DNA of 38,796 nucleotides from an uncultured Gammaproteobacteria bacterium (GCA_947259705.1 CAMYNL010000028.1:1-38796), one strand, 5' to 3'. Shown: positions 1-9,345, counted from the first letter of the stretch. Numbers and translations are program-made. Notes: generated by a model not told the origin, from the sequence alone.

Positions 1-221
1 ACCCCGGGGTTACCCCCAACGCACGTCCCGGTAGGGTACCGGTGGCAGAACACCAGATCGTCCTTGATAAATACTCGTGCAACCTCGTGTCGCACGCCAA
101 AAGGAGTCAATCGAGATTGAGTAAGCGGATGTTCGTATTAACGCTTCACATCATCGGCAACAACCAGCAAAGCGACAACGAACGAGGAATGCCGCTTCTT
201 GCTGTATGCTGGATGAGTTTA

Positions 222-1001
222 CTAGGCAGTGATGCCTTTCGACTCCAAAAACTTATCAGGAACATCTGAAGTTTTCCAACCTGTAATAGCAAAATAGTAC
301 AGCGGCTCTCCCTCAATTGATAACCGATGTCGATAACGTTCAATGTAATAAACATCAAGATATTTGGAAAATATTAATTCCCGAATCATTTTTGAGAACC
401 CTGAATCATCGCTAATATCAAAGAAGGTGTCCTTGATATTAAACGCCACCCACGCCTCGCTTTTGATTATATTGAACGCCTCTATAAATGCCTTTGCCGG
501 GATGTCACCGAAACCAAGTGCGGCGACCGTTACCAAGCAATCACATTGCCAGGAGATTATTTCTTCCTTCTTGTCATCATCTAGCTTCGTGAAGTCTTCA
601 ACGTAATATGCATCATATAACCCTGGCCTATCTCGGATTGTGGCATCATAAGCTTCGGGAATTATGTCTACGCCTATTAAGCGCGATACCCCGTGTTTTT
701 TTAGCGCCTCCCCCATCATGCCATTGCCTGCACCTAAATCTAATATTCGAAGCTCAGTAAAATTATCTTGATACTGTTTTACCGCTGATTCGAGTATCGC
801 GGCTACTTTACTCGGAGATGTGCATTTCAGACGATCATAAAAGATTTGCTCATACAGACCTTCTACCTGATAAATTTCATCGTAGTCGTGGAACCTTATT
901 TTCCTCTTACCGCCTGATCCTTGAAGATAGAAATAGGCTTCGTCTTGATTGAAATTGGTTAATTCGGCTTTTGGAAATTGTATTCGATGTCTTTGTTTCA
1001 T
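222..1001 (-). CDS. Class I SAM-dependent methyltransferase
   Basis: A 259-residue protein with a Rossmann-type SAM-binding motif I (ILDLGAGNGMMGEAL, about residues 86-100), followed by an acidic strand end (GVDI, about 112) that usually holds the ribose of SAM. The substrate cannot be named. It resembles small unassigned methyltransferases found in mobile regions rather than a housekeeping family such as UbiE. There is no signal peptide or membrane segment, so it should be cytoplasmic. The gene and its flanks are clearly richer in A+T than the genes beyond 5.8 kb, and an IS element lies immediately upstream, which suggests horizontal acquisition. The domain call is firm; the role is unknown. 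Confidence 0.8.
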   Translation of the reverse strand: MKQRHRIQFPKAELTNFNQDEAYFYLQGSGGKRKIRFHDYDEIYQVEGLYEQIFYDRLKCTSPSKVAAILESAVKQYQDNFTELRILDLGAGNGMMGEALKKHGVSRLIGVDIIPEAYDATIRDRPGLYDAYYVEDFTKLDDDKKEEIISWQCDCLVTVAALGFGDIPAKAFIEAFNIIKSEAWVAFNIKDTFFDISDDSGFSKMIRELIFSKYLDVYYIERYRHRLSIEGEPLYYFAITGWKTSDVPDKFLESKGITA

Positions 1002-1243
1002 TACTTCTTTAGTTTGGTTTGGCTGTTTACTGCCCTAACAGGTGATGGATCGAATGTTATCGCCCCATTTATGCATATTGGAACTAACGTAGGCCTTACA
1101 GATTTTCTTCATGTAATCCGATAGTTGTAATATTTTGTTTGTGAGTGCCATTCTAGCAAATAGTGACCCGACTATCGAAGCTCAATAATCAGGAATGTGC
1201 GACGAACGGCGGTTCTGCGGCACTTATGCGAACGGCCGGAACG
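1002..1243. other. AT-rich intergenic stretch upstream of methyltransferase
   Basis: No ORF here has protein-like composition. It must hold the promoter of the minus-strand methyltransferase and is bounded on the right by the left end of the IS1182-type element. I see no clear target-site duplication next to the IS end. Confidence 0.4.
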
Positions 1244-1264
1244 GGTCCAGGCTGTGTAAAAACC
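1244..1264 (+). repeat. IS1182-type left terminal inverted repeat
   Basis: Matches the reverse complement of 2904-2924 in 17 of 21 bases, with an uninterrupted 12-base identity CTGTGTAAAAAC. Confidence 0.75.
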
Positions 1265-1419
1265 GGAAATCTACTTCGATATCGGCAGTAACGACTTTCA
1301 AAAGTATTCACACTCTGCGTATGTGCCGCATGTTGCCGCGTTGAATACTCCGACGTATTAGTCGGGTTCCAAATTTGATGTGTTCAGGGACTTTAGAAAC
1401 CGCGCATTTAGATGAAGAT

Positions 1420-1441
1420 AATACGGGATCAGACCCGTATT
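1420..1441 (-). terminator. Hairpin overlapping the transposase stop codon
   Basis: AATACGGG at 1420-1427 pairs perfectly with CCCGTATT at 1434-1441 around a six-base loop that contains the TGA stop (1429-1431). It may end transposase transcription. There is no T tract after it, so the terminator call is weak. Confidence 0.35.
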
Positions 1442-2861
1442 GCTTCTATTAACGCTCTGGTACCTAAGATATTCATGACGCGCTTCATATTATAGGCGAG
1501 CACATGCAGACTCATCTCGGTGCTCACTCGTTTGATGGTTTTCATTTGGAAGTGTGTCGATTCCATCCAAGCCTTAATCGTACCGAAAGGATGCTCCACC
1601 GTTTCACGTCGCACTCGCATCTTTTGTGGATCGCGATCAAGTCGGGCTTGCGCCGCATCGAGAACTGCTTCATGTTCCCAACGCGTAACACGCCGCTCCT
1701 TGCCGGTCGTACATTTTGATTTGATCGAATACTTCGAGCAGACGGAAGTCCAGTAACGATAGAGTGTTTGACCTTGCTCTTGCATCTGTGTATGTCGAAT
1801 CAAACGCTGTCCCGCAGGACATCGATATTCATCGTCCTCAGCGACATAGATGAAATCTCGCTTACCGAAAAAACCTTTGAACATGTTTCCCGATGTCTGC
1901 GGTTTGGGTAGGTATGTCGTAATACCGGCCTTGTCACAATCGAAAATCTCTTCGCCTCTAAAATATCCGCGATCAGCAACCACGGTAAGTTCATCCACAC
2001 CGATCGCCGCTTTCGCCTGCTTTGACATCGTTGAAAGTTGCCTGCGATCATGACCCACATTAGTGACTTCGTGCGCCACAATGAGATGATGCTTGGTATC
2101 TACTGCGGTTTGTACGTTGTAGCCCACCATCCCGGTGCCTCTACCGCTGGTGGCCATAGAGCGTGCATCCGGATCAGTCAGTGAGATCTGTTGGTCCGGT
2201 GCTTCCAGCATCCGGACTTCGAGCTTTCTTAAGCGCTTCATCTCCTGCTTCAGTGTCTTGATCTTCTCTTCCAGGCGTTCGGTCTTGGTCTCAGCAATCG
2301 CTGATTCCTGCCGATCCGCACTCGCGATTTGACCTAGATATCGCCCAATACTCTCATCTATCTGTTGCAGTCGACGCTTCATCTTGGCCTTCGTGAAGTT
2401 ACGATCTCGGTTGTTGACCGCCTTGAATTTGCTGCCGTCAATGGCAACAAAGGCATCTGCAAATAGATTGAGCTTGCGGCATAACATCACAAACTCCCGG
2501 CACACCAGACGAATCGCCTCGCCATTATCCTTACGAAAGTTCGCGATCGTCTTAAAGTCCGGCGCCAGTCGTCCCACCAGCCACATCAGCTCTACATTAC
2601 GCTGCGCTTCCCGCTCCAATCGCCGGGACGACTGCACCCGATTGAGGTAACCGTATACATATATCTTTAATATCGTCGATGAATGATACGCCGGTCTTCC
2701 TGTGTCATTGGGCTCCATCTTGAATCCAATCCGGACAAATCCAAGTCATCAACAAATACGTCAATCACCCGAACCGCACTGTCTTCTGCTACATAATCAT
2801 CAAGCCTCTCCGGAAATAACGTCGCTTGATAACGATCTTCCCCTTCAATAAATCCGCTCAT
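1429..2861 (-). pseudogene. IS1182-family DDE transposase, single-base frameshift
   Basis: Two overlapping minus-strand frames together make one transposase. The 5' frame (2861 down to about 2727) encodes the family N-terminus ending FVDDLDLSG. The second frame (from about 2725, first ATG at 2718) continues MEPNDTGRPAYHSS and runs 429 residues. The family sequence LGFKMEPNDTGRP is restored if one G is added to the short G run at 2726-2727, so a one-base deletion is the simplest explanation. Catalytic residues remain in the long frame: Asp in AIDGSKF (about residue 93), Asp in VADRGYF (about 249) and Glu in TVEHPFG (about 373). No slippery heptamer is seen at the junction, which argues against programmed frameshifting. 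Confidence 0.85.
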
Positions 2862-2903
2862 CCAATACTCTCTTTGATGAAAACGTTATTGTATATCTAA
2901 CGG

Positions 2904-2924
2904 AGTTTTTACACAGTCTGGGTC
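2904..2924 (-). repeat. IS1182-type right terminal inverted repeat
   Basis: Partner of 1244-1264. It lies about 40 bases upstream of the transposase start at 2861, as expected for the 5' end of the element. Confidence 0.75.
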
Positions 2925-3223
2925 GATAGCGCCATTTAAGCCGCCGTCTAGCCACGGACCGCCACGGAGCGGTATGCAGCCCCTCATGGGCTCATTTTGA
3001 GTGAACGTAAGCGGCCACAACGCGTCATTCACTAAGCTCCTGCAAACGGTAATAAGTTCAAAGACCGGACAGCAGGTATAGTTTGTGATCTGTACCAGAC
3101 CGATTTGACGGTTGGTTGAGCAGCGCTGCCCCATGCCCTACCCGAAGCCTGATAGGGCGTCGCATCCGTTCGAACCGTAAGTTAGGTGTTATTACTCTAC
3201 TATGGGAAGCTGCCCACAAAGCG
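2925..3223. other. Gene-free stretch carrying a dispersed hairpin repeat
   Basis: About 300 bases between the IS end and the tautomerase stop, without a convincing ORF. It holds a 30-base hairpin motif (2966-2995) that recurs at 34367-34396, and a longer imperfect inverted repeat around GAGTGAA (2999) and TTCACTAAGCTC (3028). The rest is unassigned. Confidence 0.5.
2966..2995 (+). repeat. Dispersed hairpin repeat, copy 1
   Basis: Matches 34367-34396 in 25 of 30 bases. The stem AGCCC/GGGCT and the tail ATGGGCTCAT are identical; differences fall mainly in the loop and in a short upstream block. Both copies lie in gene-free DNA beside insertion-sequence material. Confidence 0.5.
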
Positions 3224-3589
3224 CTACGGAACAAATTGCGCAATTCCATCTTGAAAGGACCAATCGATGTCACTGTTCTCGACGATCGTGACCATGACGT
3301 TAGCGGACTCAATTCCGGGATCGCGCTCAAGGTTCTCCACCACCTTTTTATAGAAGGCCTTCTTGGCCTCGGGCGTGCGTCCTCTTCGCATGATCAGGAA
3401 CATCATTACTCGGTCCTCACTACGATCCTGATATTCGAGACAGTAAGGCTCGTGCTCGGTAATAACTTGATAGCGGTCATCGTCTGGAAATCCCATCGTC
3501 TCGATGACCGCCGAATTTATACCGTCGGCTATTGCTTTGACGTATTCTGGCGGTTTTCCTTTTAATATAGAGATAGTTACTAGAGGCAT
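3224..3589 (-). CDS. Tautomerase-family protein (4-oxalocrotonate tautomerase-like)
   Basis: A 121-residue protein that begins MPLVTISILKGK. In this superfamily the initiator Met is removed and Pro at the new N-terminus is the catalytic general base; that Pro is present. The length is about twice that of the small 4-OT subunit (about 62) and fits the longer tautomerase or DUF1904-like forms. The substrate cannot be told. AAGGAG lies ten bases upstream of the ATG, supporting this start. It is a lone minus-strand gene in accessory DNA, with no aromatic-degradation genes nearby. Confidence 0.75.
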   Translation of the reverse strand: MPLVTISILKGKPPEYVKAIADGINSAVIETMGFPDDDRYQVITEHEPYCLEYQDRSEDRVMMFLIMRRGRTPEAKKAFYKKVVENLERDPGIESANVMVTIVENSDIDWSFQDGIAQFVP

Positions 3590-3901
3590 TAAACTGTGCT
3601 CCTTATGTTAAAGATTTTACACTTCCATTTATCAAAAGCTGTAGCTTCGTTCATCCCAATGGAAACGGTCTTTTCCTCTTCTGGCATTGTCTAATTGACT
3701 TCGCCTGTAAAGAAGCAACATACCCCTCTCCGGCCTCGGCGTCATCATCCGGCGCTGCCTTCCAGTCAGTCAAATTCACCCGTTGAACTTCGGATTTGGC
3801 TCGGATCCGGGTAAACGTACAAAGCAGTCTGGATTCCGCAATGCACCGCATAGCAGACCCTCGCCTAAAGAGAATGGGCTGCCGAGTTTTGCCAGGAGCA
3901 G
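3590..3901. other. Intergenic stretch between sulfatase and tautomerase
   Basis: The part near 3590-3650 is A+T rich and should carry the tautomerase promoter and its AAGGAG ribosome site. An 84-codon minus-strand frame (3651-3905) starts with an ATGA overlap at the sulfatase stop, but its composition does not look protein-like and I do not call it a gene. Confidence 0.4.
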
Positions 3902-5323
3902 TCATTCAGGTGGCGTGTACGGGTCCGCCGTGCCGAGGCTGATCGGCGTTTCCTGAGCGAGGGTTTTCTGAAATGCGACTATCTTCTCGAATAGCACCGG
4001 AAGGACCCAGGTAGCTTCTGCCGCCAGTTTATACTCCTCTTTGGGGTCAGTGATCAGGTTATAAACTCGCGGAACGTTGAGCGTCAACGGCTCGCTGTTC
4101 ATGTTATCGAGCTGCACGAGATGCATCTTCCAGTTACGCCATTTGTAGCCGTAGACGTCATCGTTGTTATAGACGATGAATCCCTCGCGGTTCGATTTTC
4201 CTTGCTTCCCAAGGAAGAAGTCGAGTTGGTCCACGCCGTCGATGATGCGGTCGCCTGGCACCTCGTAGCCAGCCACATTCGCCAGGGTTGGCAATAGGTC
4301 AACAACGTGGATAATCTCGTTGCTCACGCTAGCTGCGGGAACCTTGCCAGGCCAGCGGATCAGAAACGGTGCGCGCAGTGAACCTTCCCAGGCCGTGAAG
4401 TAGTTACCACGCCAGGGGCCGGCAGTCCCGTGCCAGGGATAGAAATATTCTGGACCATTGTCACTCATCCAAATGACGAGGGTATTGTTTCGGACTCCTA
4501 AATCATCGATGGCGTCGAGAATCTGCCCGGCCCGAAAGTCGATCTCCGCCAACACGTCCGCATAGTGACCGTTACCCGTTTTCCCGTCGAAACCAGGATG
4601 CGGCAACGTGGGCAGGTGAGGTTGGGTAAAGGGCACAAAGGCGAAGAATGGTTGCTTTGCCTCGACGTTTAGCCGCATGAAGTCAACGGTACGCTGCGAC
4701 AGTTCCGCATCGATTTCTCGGCGGGCCGGGACATCATATGGCTTTATATCCCGTGGCACTTCGCCTTTCTTTGCCTCCATGATCATGGGCGAGGTGCCGG
4801 TCTTTGGGTCAAACTGGAATTGCGATGAGTATTCGGATTCGTCAGTGGTATTCGCAACGCCATACCACTCGTCGAAACCTTGGTCCGTTGGGAAGCGGCC
4901 GGGTGTGTCGCCGATGTGCCATTTGCCGAACATCCCAGTGGCGTAACCAGCACTCGAAAACAGCTCGGCCATTGTTACTTCTCAATTGGTTAAGCCGTAA
5001 AGCATGCCCCAGACCACCTTTGTCGTTCCGGATCGGATGGGGCGACGACCCGTCATAAAAGCCGAGCGGGTCGGTGTGCACTGAGGCTCAACGTTGAAGT
5101 TCTGAAGCCGCATGCCTTCGCTCGCGAGCTTGTCGAGACGTGGTGTGGCCGCGCCGCGAAGCGCACCGCCGCCGTAAATACCCAGCTCGCCCCAGCCGAG
5201 ATTGTCCACCATCATAACTACGACATTTGGCTTGTTCGCACGTTCGGCGGCAGTAGTTGGGCCACTGAACGGGAGCAGAAGGAGCACCAAGCTCGACAGG
5301 ATGGTATTCGTGATTACTCGCAT
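3902..5323 (-). pseudogene. Secreted arylsulfatase interrupted by one in-frame TGA
   Basis: A complete type I sulfatase reading frame of about 473 codons, with a signal peptide (SSLVLLLLPFSGPTTAAERA), broken only by TGA at 4982-4984. Both halves are in the same frame, and the junction reads GLTN-stop-EVTMAELF where sulfatases have GLTNWEVT, so TGG to TGA explains it. The first half holds the metal-binding VDN and the formylglycine signature CTPTR (CxPxR type, Cys to be converted by the sulfatase-modifying enzyme). The second half holds GKWHIGD and the DNGPEY metal site. Neither half alone should be active. GGAGAAG precedes the ATG by seven bases. Enzymes of this family cleave sulfate esters in the periplasm or outside the cell; no modifying-enzyme gene is in the window. 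Recent nonsense mutation, readthrough or sequencing error all remain possible. Confidence 0.85.
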
Positions 5324-5589
5324 CTTTTTACTTCTCCGATTGATCCAGAATCAAAACTTTGATAGCAGAGACGTCAGCGCCAAGGCTTTCCTACCTTAAA
5401 CCAAATCGCAAATGACCGCATTGGGTCTATAGTGTTGAAAAACTCGAAAAACTTGGGGAGCTGTTTTTCTGCAGAATGTCAGAACGTTCTGAATTTCTTA
5501 TGGTACTTGATCTGCTGGCTCCTCAGTCACTCTGACAGAAAAGATTGTTTGCCCGGAGCCTCCCCACGTGTCTTAAAATTCAAAATTCG
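5324..5589. other. AT-rich intergenic stretch upstream of sulfatase
   Basis: Promoter side of the minus-strand sulfatase. No protein-like ORF and no clear hairpin with a T tract are seen. Confidence 0.35.
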
Positions 5590-5799
5590 TTATGAAGGAA
5601 ATAATTTTGCCGGCCAGGAAAATTCTAACTTTTTCAACATAGCGCCCGGATGTAGGTACGAATTAGTCCAGTTTCTGCCATGCACCGCACAGCGGTCCCC
5701 TGTTTCATCAAATCGAGCAAGGGTAGCACTCTGGGTCGCGGCATCCAGTCTGAAGTCCGTGTTGATATACAATCTGTCGGTACCGGTTCCTTGAATCAT
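5590..5799 (-). CDS. Small hypothetical protein, ATGA-coupled to upstream methyltransferase
   Basis: A 69-codon frame whose ATG (5797-5799) overlaps the stop of the methyltransferase gene (5796-5798) as ATGA, the usual layout of translational coupling. The product begins MIQGTGTDRLYINTDF and reads reasonably protein-like for its first 50 residues. It has no signal peptide, membrane helix or motif I recognise. The last third becomes A+T rich. The overlap is the main support; it could equally be a decayed domain or chance. Confidence 0.35.
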   Translation of the reverse strand: MIQGTGTDRLYINTDFRLDAATQSATLARFDETGDRCAVHGRNWTNSYLHPGAMLKKLEFSWPAKLFPS

Positions 5800-6590
5800 C
5801 CGGCATCGGGTTTGTCCGCAACAAAGAGGTAGCGATTCAGGCTGAAGAAGAACCGGCCCTGTCTACCAAGTTCAGCGAATTCCGCAAGCCAGGTGTCGGC
5901 CTCTTGCCGGGAGATGTGGTTTCTTCCCACCGCGAAGGACGCCATCATGCCGAACAGTCTCCTGCCGTAGCTGTTATCCTGATACTCAGGATTGAACATC
6001 GGGATGACGTCGCGCCGCCGGATTATAAATCCGGCATCGCGAAGCAGCCGTGACAATATGCGCGGCAGTCCCGGGTGCAGGAAATGGTCATCCCAGGCTT
6101 GTACAACGCGCTCCGTGCGTGCCTGGTTCTCGGTGTGGATCACCAGGGAACCGTAATCCGTGTCTATGATGACCACACGACCGCCCGGCCGCGTTACCCG
6201 CCACAGCTCTGACAGGGCTGCCGGAACATCCGCGACGTACTCGTAGACCTGAGTGGATACGGCTGCATCGAAGCTGTCATCCGGATGGGGCAGGTCGGTG
6301 GCTTCTGCCATCTGGAACTTGGCCCAATTCTGTTCGGCGCAGCGTTCTCTCGATATGGCCAGCATATCCTCGCTGATGTCGATGCCGCACACGCAGCCGT
6401 CACGACCCACCGATGCGGCCATCTCATGTGCCAGAAGCCCGGGTCCGCAGCCGATATCGATAACCCGTTCGCCCTCCCGCAGTTCCAGCGCCTTGAGAAC
6501 CTGGAATCGCTGCGTGGCCACCTCCGGCGTCAGGTAGAGTGCTTCGACCTTGCGACTGGTCGCTGCGTCAAATCCTGCCCCACCACTCAT
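5796..6590 (-). CDS. SAM-dependent methyltransferase, UbiE/ArsM-like
   Basis: Class I methyltransferase with motif I VIDIGCGPG, the SAM ribose acid in GIDIS, and a post-II segment PDDSFDAAVSTQVYEYV typical of small-molecule methyltransferases of the UbiE/arsenite-methyltransferase group. It lacks the conserved Cys set of true ArsM, so the acceptor is unknown. The open frame extends to 6851, but GGAGG at 6600-6604 sits nine bases before the ATG at 6590 and directly abuts the ATG at 6599, so I choose 6590 (264 residues). It is divergent from the cardiolipin synthase gene, and a small ATGA-coupled ORF follows. Confidence 0.8.
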   Translation of the reverse strand: MSGGAGFDAATSRKVEALYLTPEVATQRFQVLKALELREGERVIDIGCGPGLLAHEMAASVGRDGCVCGIDISEDMLAISRERCAEQNWAKFQMAEATDLPHPDDSFDAAVSTQVYEYVADVPAALSELWRVTRPGGRVVIIDTDYGSLVIHTENQARTERVVQAWDDHFLHPGLPRILSRLLRDAGFIIRRRDVIPMFNPEYQDNSYGRRLFGMMASFAVGRNHISRQEADTWLAEFAELGRQGRFFFSLNRYLFVADKPDAG

Positions 6591-6883
6591 CGTTTCCATC
6601 CTCCGTAGACAGCGCAGCAATGAACTATGCATAGTCTGGCGAACGAGATTACCATATCCGGCTGCGAGCCCAACCGGGTCTGGCTCCAGCATTTTTACAT
6701 GTCGGCTGCCTGGCCCCGCCGTATACCCGGCGGCAAGCTGGTCGAAACAGCTTGCGGGCGGTGTCGGGGGCCTGGACATTCGCACCTGGATGTGGCGATT
6801 CACGCCAATCAGGTATGATGCGCAATCGTGGGGACGAATCTGCGCGAACAAGACCGCGATATTACCGAAAACCGCTGACTGCG

Positions 6884-8326
6884 ATGAGTTCTCAATTCAC
6901 ACTGTTTGTCAGCCTCGCTGTCTCGGCCATCTACGTGACTGCGTTGTACAGCGTGGCGCTGGCTATACAGCGTAGCCGGACGCCACAGGGCGCGACCGCG
7001 TGGAGCATCGCGCTTGTTTCGTTCCCATTCCTGGCATTACCGCTGTTCTGGGTATTCGGTCGTAGCAAGTTCCATGGTTACGTCGAGGCGCACAGGGTGG
7101 TGGCCAGTAAGATTCGCGCAGATATTCGGCATGTGCAGGAAGGCCTCGAGAACCAAAGGGGGGAGCCACCGAAGGCGATGGCGTCGTTGTGCCATCTCAC
7201 CTATGAGCTGACGCAGCTGCCGTTCACAGATGGTAACGAGGTCGAACTGTTGATCGATGGGGAGATGACCTTCACCAGCATCCTGGAAGCGATCCGTACG
7301 GCCGAGGAATATGTCCTGATCCAGTTCTACATATATCGCGTGGACGGTATCGGCAACCGCATCAAGGAGGCACTGCTGGAACGCGCCCGCAACGGGGTGC
7401 GGGTCTATTTCCTCTATGACGAGATCGGATCGCCGCGACTGTCACAGCAATTCAAGGACGAGCTAACGGGCGCCGGAATCGAGGTATCGGGATTCAAGAC
7501 AACCAAGGGTCGGGGCAACCGCTTCCAGGTCAATTTTCGCAATCACCGCAAGATCGTGGTGGTGGACGGTTGTTGTGCCTTTATCGGCGGGCTCAACGTC
7601 GGTGATGACTATCTCGGGTTGTACCCCAAGGTCGGCCCCTGGCGAGACACTCATGTGAAGATAACGGGTCCCGCTGCGCTGGAGGCCCAGATCTCCTTCG
7701 TCAAGGACTGGTACTGGCCGATGGACGCGATACCGGCCCTGTCCTGGCATCCGCATGTCGGGGACGACCGCTGCCAGGTGTCGGTAGTGCATACCGGTCC
7801 CGCCGACAGCGCCGCGGTGGCCACGCTGTATCACATTGAGGCCTTCAACGCCGCCCGACAGAGGATATGGATCGCCAACCCCTATTTCGTTCCGGACGAG
7901 CCGACGGAACGGGCGTTGCAGCTCGCCGCGTTACGCGATGTTGACGTGCGTATCATCTTGCCAGCCAATAACGACAACCGAATCATCCAGCTGGCCGCCA
8001 TGACCTATGTGTCGCGCCTGCAAAGATCAGGGGTGAGGTTCTACTTCTACAAGCAGGGCGAGAAAGGATTTCTCCACCAGAAGACCTTCCTGGTTGATGA
8101 CCAGTTGAGCGCGGTAGGCACCACCAATCTCGACAACCGCTCGCTGCATATCAATTTCGAGTGCACCGCGCTGATCCTCGATGCGAAGTTCGCCAGGCAG
8201 GTGAAACAGGTATTCGAGGACGACTTCAGGGAATCGACGTCGGTGGACAAAGACGTATTCGAGGATCGTTCCTATTGGTACAAGCTGGCGGCCAAGACCG
8301 CGAACCTCGGCGCACCGATGCTGTAG
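6884..8326 (+). CDS. cls: Cardiolipin synthase, phospholipase D family
   Basis: A 480-residue membrane enzyme that joins two phosphatidylglycerol molecules, releasing glycerol. Two N-terminal hydrophobic helices (about residues 5-25 and 38-58) anchor it in the inner membrane. Two HKD motifs follow: NHRKIVVVDG (His221) and LHQKTFLVDD (His398), with the family ending GTTNLDNRSLHINFE after the second. Length and order match ClsA-type synthases. The open frame starts at 6752, but the membrane-anchored form beginning MSSQFTLFV at 6884 is the usual start. It stands alone on the plus strand, convergent with the SnoaL-like gene. Confidence 0.9.
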   Translation: MSSQFTLFVSLAVSAIYVTALYSVALAIQRSRTPQGATAWSIALVSFPFLALPLFWVFGRSKFHGYVEAHRVVASKIRADIRHVQEGLENQRGEPPKAMASLCHLTYELTQLPFTDGNEVELLIDGEMTFTSILEAIRTAEEYVLIQFYIYRVDGIGNRIKEALLERARNGVRVYFLYDEIGSPRLSQQFKDELTGAGIEVSGFKTTKGRGNRFQVNFRNHRKIVVVDGCCAFIGGLNVGDDYLGLYPKVGPWRDTHVKITGPAALEAQISFVKDWYWPMDAIPALSWHPHVGDDRCQVSVVHTGPADSAAVATLYHIEAFNAARQRIWIANPYFVPDEPTERALQLAALRDVDVRIILPANNDNRIIQLAAMTYVSRLQRSGVRFYFYKQGEKGFLHQKTFLVDDQLSAVGTTNLDNRSLHINFECTALILDAKFARQVKQVFEDDFRESTSVDKDVFEDRSYWYKLAAKTANLGAPML

Positions 8327-8333
8327 CGGCCGT

Positions 8334-8355
8334 CCATGGCAATCGTGCCAGGATG
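8334..8355. terminator. Hairpin between convergent genes
   Basis: CCATGGCA and TGCCA/ATGG form an imperfect stem around a four-base loop in the 39-base gap between two convergent genes. It could terminate both; no T tract is obvious. Confidence 0.35.
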
Positions 8356-8365
8356 GTGTCCAGGC

Positions 8366-8767
8366 TCAGGCCAGTAGTCCGTCGTGCTCCACCTCGTCCG
8401 GGGGGAGGATTCGTTCCTGGGTCGCGCGCCACTTCCCGTCGTCCTCGAGTTCGAGCAGGACCTCTATGCCCTGCGCATTGACGGTGCAGTCGGTGCCCGT
8501 GATCGTCTCATAGGTCTTGAACATGATCCGTGCATCCGTGTGGGCCAACAGTTTGAACCCCCTGTAGTCCACCCCCTTGAGCAGTCGGTTTTCGAACTCG
8601 TGACTGCATTGCCTGACCCAGTCTGCGTAATCGATGCCGTCGAACCCGGGTTCGCCCACCACCTGGACCCTTTTGGAGACCAGATCCATGTGAGCCTCGA
8701 GATCTCCCGCTGCGGCGGTGACGGCGACTTCCTGCATCCAGTTACGGGCGATCTTTTCCGGGGACAT
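8366..8767 (-). CDS. SnoaL/NTF2-like hypothetical protein
   Basis: A 133-residue protein (MSPEKIARNWMQEVAVTAAAGDLEAHMDLVSKRVQVVGEPG). The opening helices, the short 'D-L-E-A-H-M' turn and the following strands with a C-terminal LELEDDGKWRATQERI strand pair look like the SnoaL/nuclear-transport-factor-2 fold, which serves many enzymatic and non-enzymatic roles. The open frame extends to 8962, but AAGGA six bases before the ATG at 8767 supports the shorter start, and the upstream extension reads like non-coding DNA. The function is not assigned and the fold call is tentative. Confidence 0.6.
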   Translation of the reverse strand: MSPEKIARNWMQEVAVTAAAGDLEAHMDLVSKRVQVVGEPGFDGIDYADWVRQCSHEFENRLLKGVDYRGFKLLAHTDARIMFKTYETITGTDCTVNAQGIEVLLELEDDGKWRATQERILPPDEVEHDGLLA

Positions 8768-9345
8768 TTGAATTCCTTCAGCCTGTCTGAATGCCCCAAT
8801 CTCTGCGCTGGTTGGAGACACACGGTTCGATAAGCCAAAAGCCGCCACAAATTCAGTGTCGGCTGCTCTCGGACATCCCGAGGCGAGCTGCTGATGGGCG
8901 GTCGAGACAGCGGTCGCAAGCTGGTCGACTGGAAAACCCAGGGAGCCCGTGGCGGCTGTCACGACTCTTTACCGGCGTCTCCTATCGTTCCACTGACGGC
9001 CCGGAAGCGGTCCGCACCGACAGAAACGCTGCTCGCATGTTCCATCACTGCGGTGAGGTTGACGGGATGGGTCGACAAGGAGGCATGAATTGCCCGCGAC
9101 AACGCTGACCCGCCATGCGGCGATCCCGGGGACGAATTCGGTTGCGTCATGCTCGCGGTGCAGCACGTTTGGTCAGCCCGCAATCCGTTCAGTGTGATGC
9201 CCGAATTCTGGCATGCCGGTGTCTGATTGGGCTATCATCTAGTTGCAACTGCCGATCTACGGGGCGTAGAGGGCGGTTGACGGCGATATTTGGGTGACCT
9301 GCTTGCCGCGAGACACTCAAGCGAAGCCCAGTTCCGGAGCGAGTC
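8768..9345. other. Gene-free stretch upstream of hemerythrin gene
   Basis: About 580 bases with overlapping frames on both strands, none with convincing protein-like composition or ribosome site. The right end carries the leader and GGAG ribosome site of the hemerythrin-domain gene. No repeat or RNA gene was recognised. Confidence 0.4.

Larger units (their letters stand above)
1244..2924 (-). mobile_element. IS1182-family insertion sequence, transposase frameshifted
   Basis: The element is bounded by imperfect terminal inverted repeats: 1244-1264 on the left matches the reverse complement of 2904-2924 on the right at 17 of 21 positions, sharing the core CTGTGTAAAAAC. The length of about 1.68 kb and the single long minus-strand transposase fit the IS1182 family of DDE elements. 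No convincing direct target duplication flanks it, so the outermost bases are uncertain by a few nucleotides. Since its transposase reading frame is broken, the copy is probably immobile unless helped in trans. Confidence 0.8.

Noticed and set aside
42-269. 75-codon plus-strand ORF at the window start
   Set aside because: It overlaps the methyltransferase 3' end and has no ribosome site or protein-like pattern.
3160-3195. tRNA-like GTTCGAACC and attC-like GTTAGGT
   Set aside because: No acceptor or anticodon stem can be built, and no matching left core or integrase was found at a suitable distance.
3651-3905. 84-codon minus-strand ORF starting with ATGA at the sulfatase stop
   Set aside because: The overlap is suggestive, but the translation is rich in Arg, Cys and Gln without recognisable order and there is no supporting homology.
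4982-4984. TGA as a selenocysteine codon in the sulfatase
   Set aside because: The family has Trp at this position, not Cys, and the catalytic Cys is elsewhere; no SECIS-like hairpin was seen just after it.
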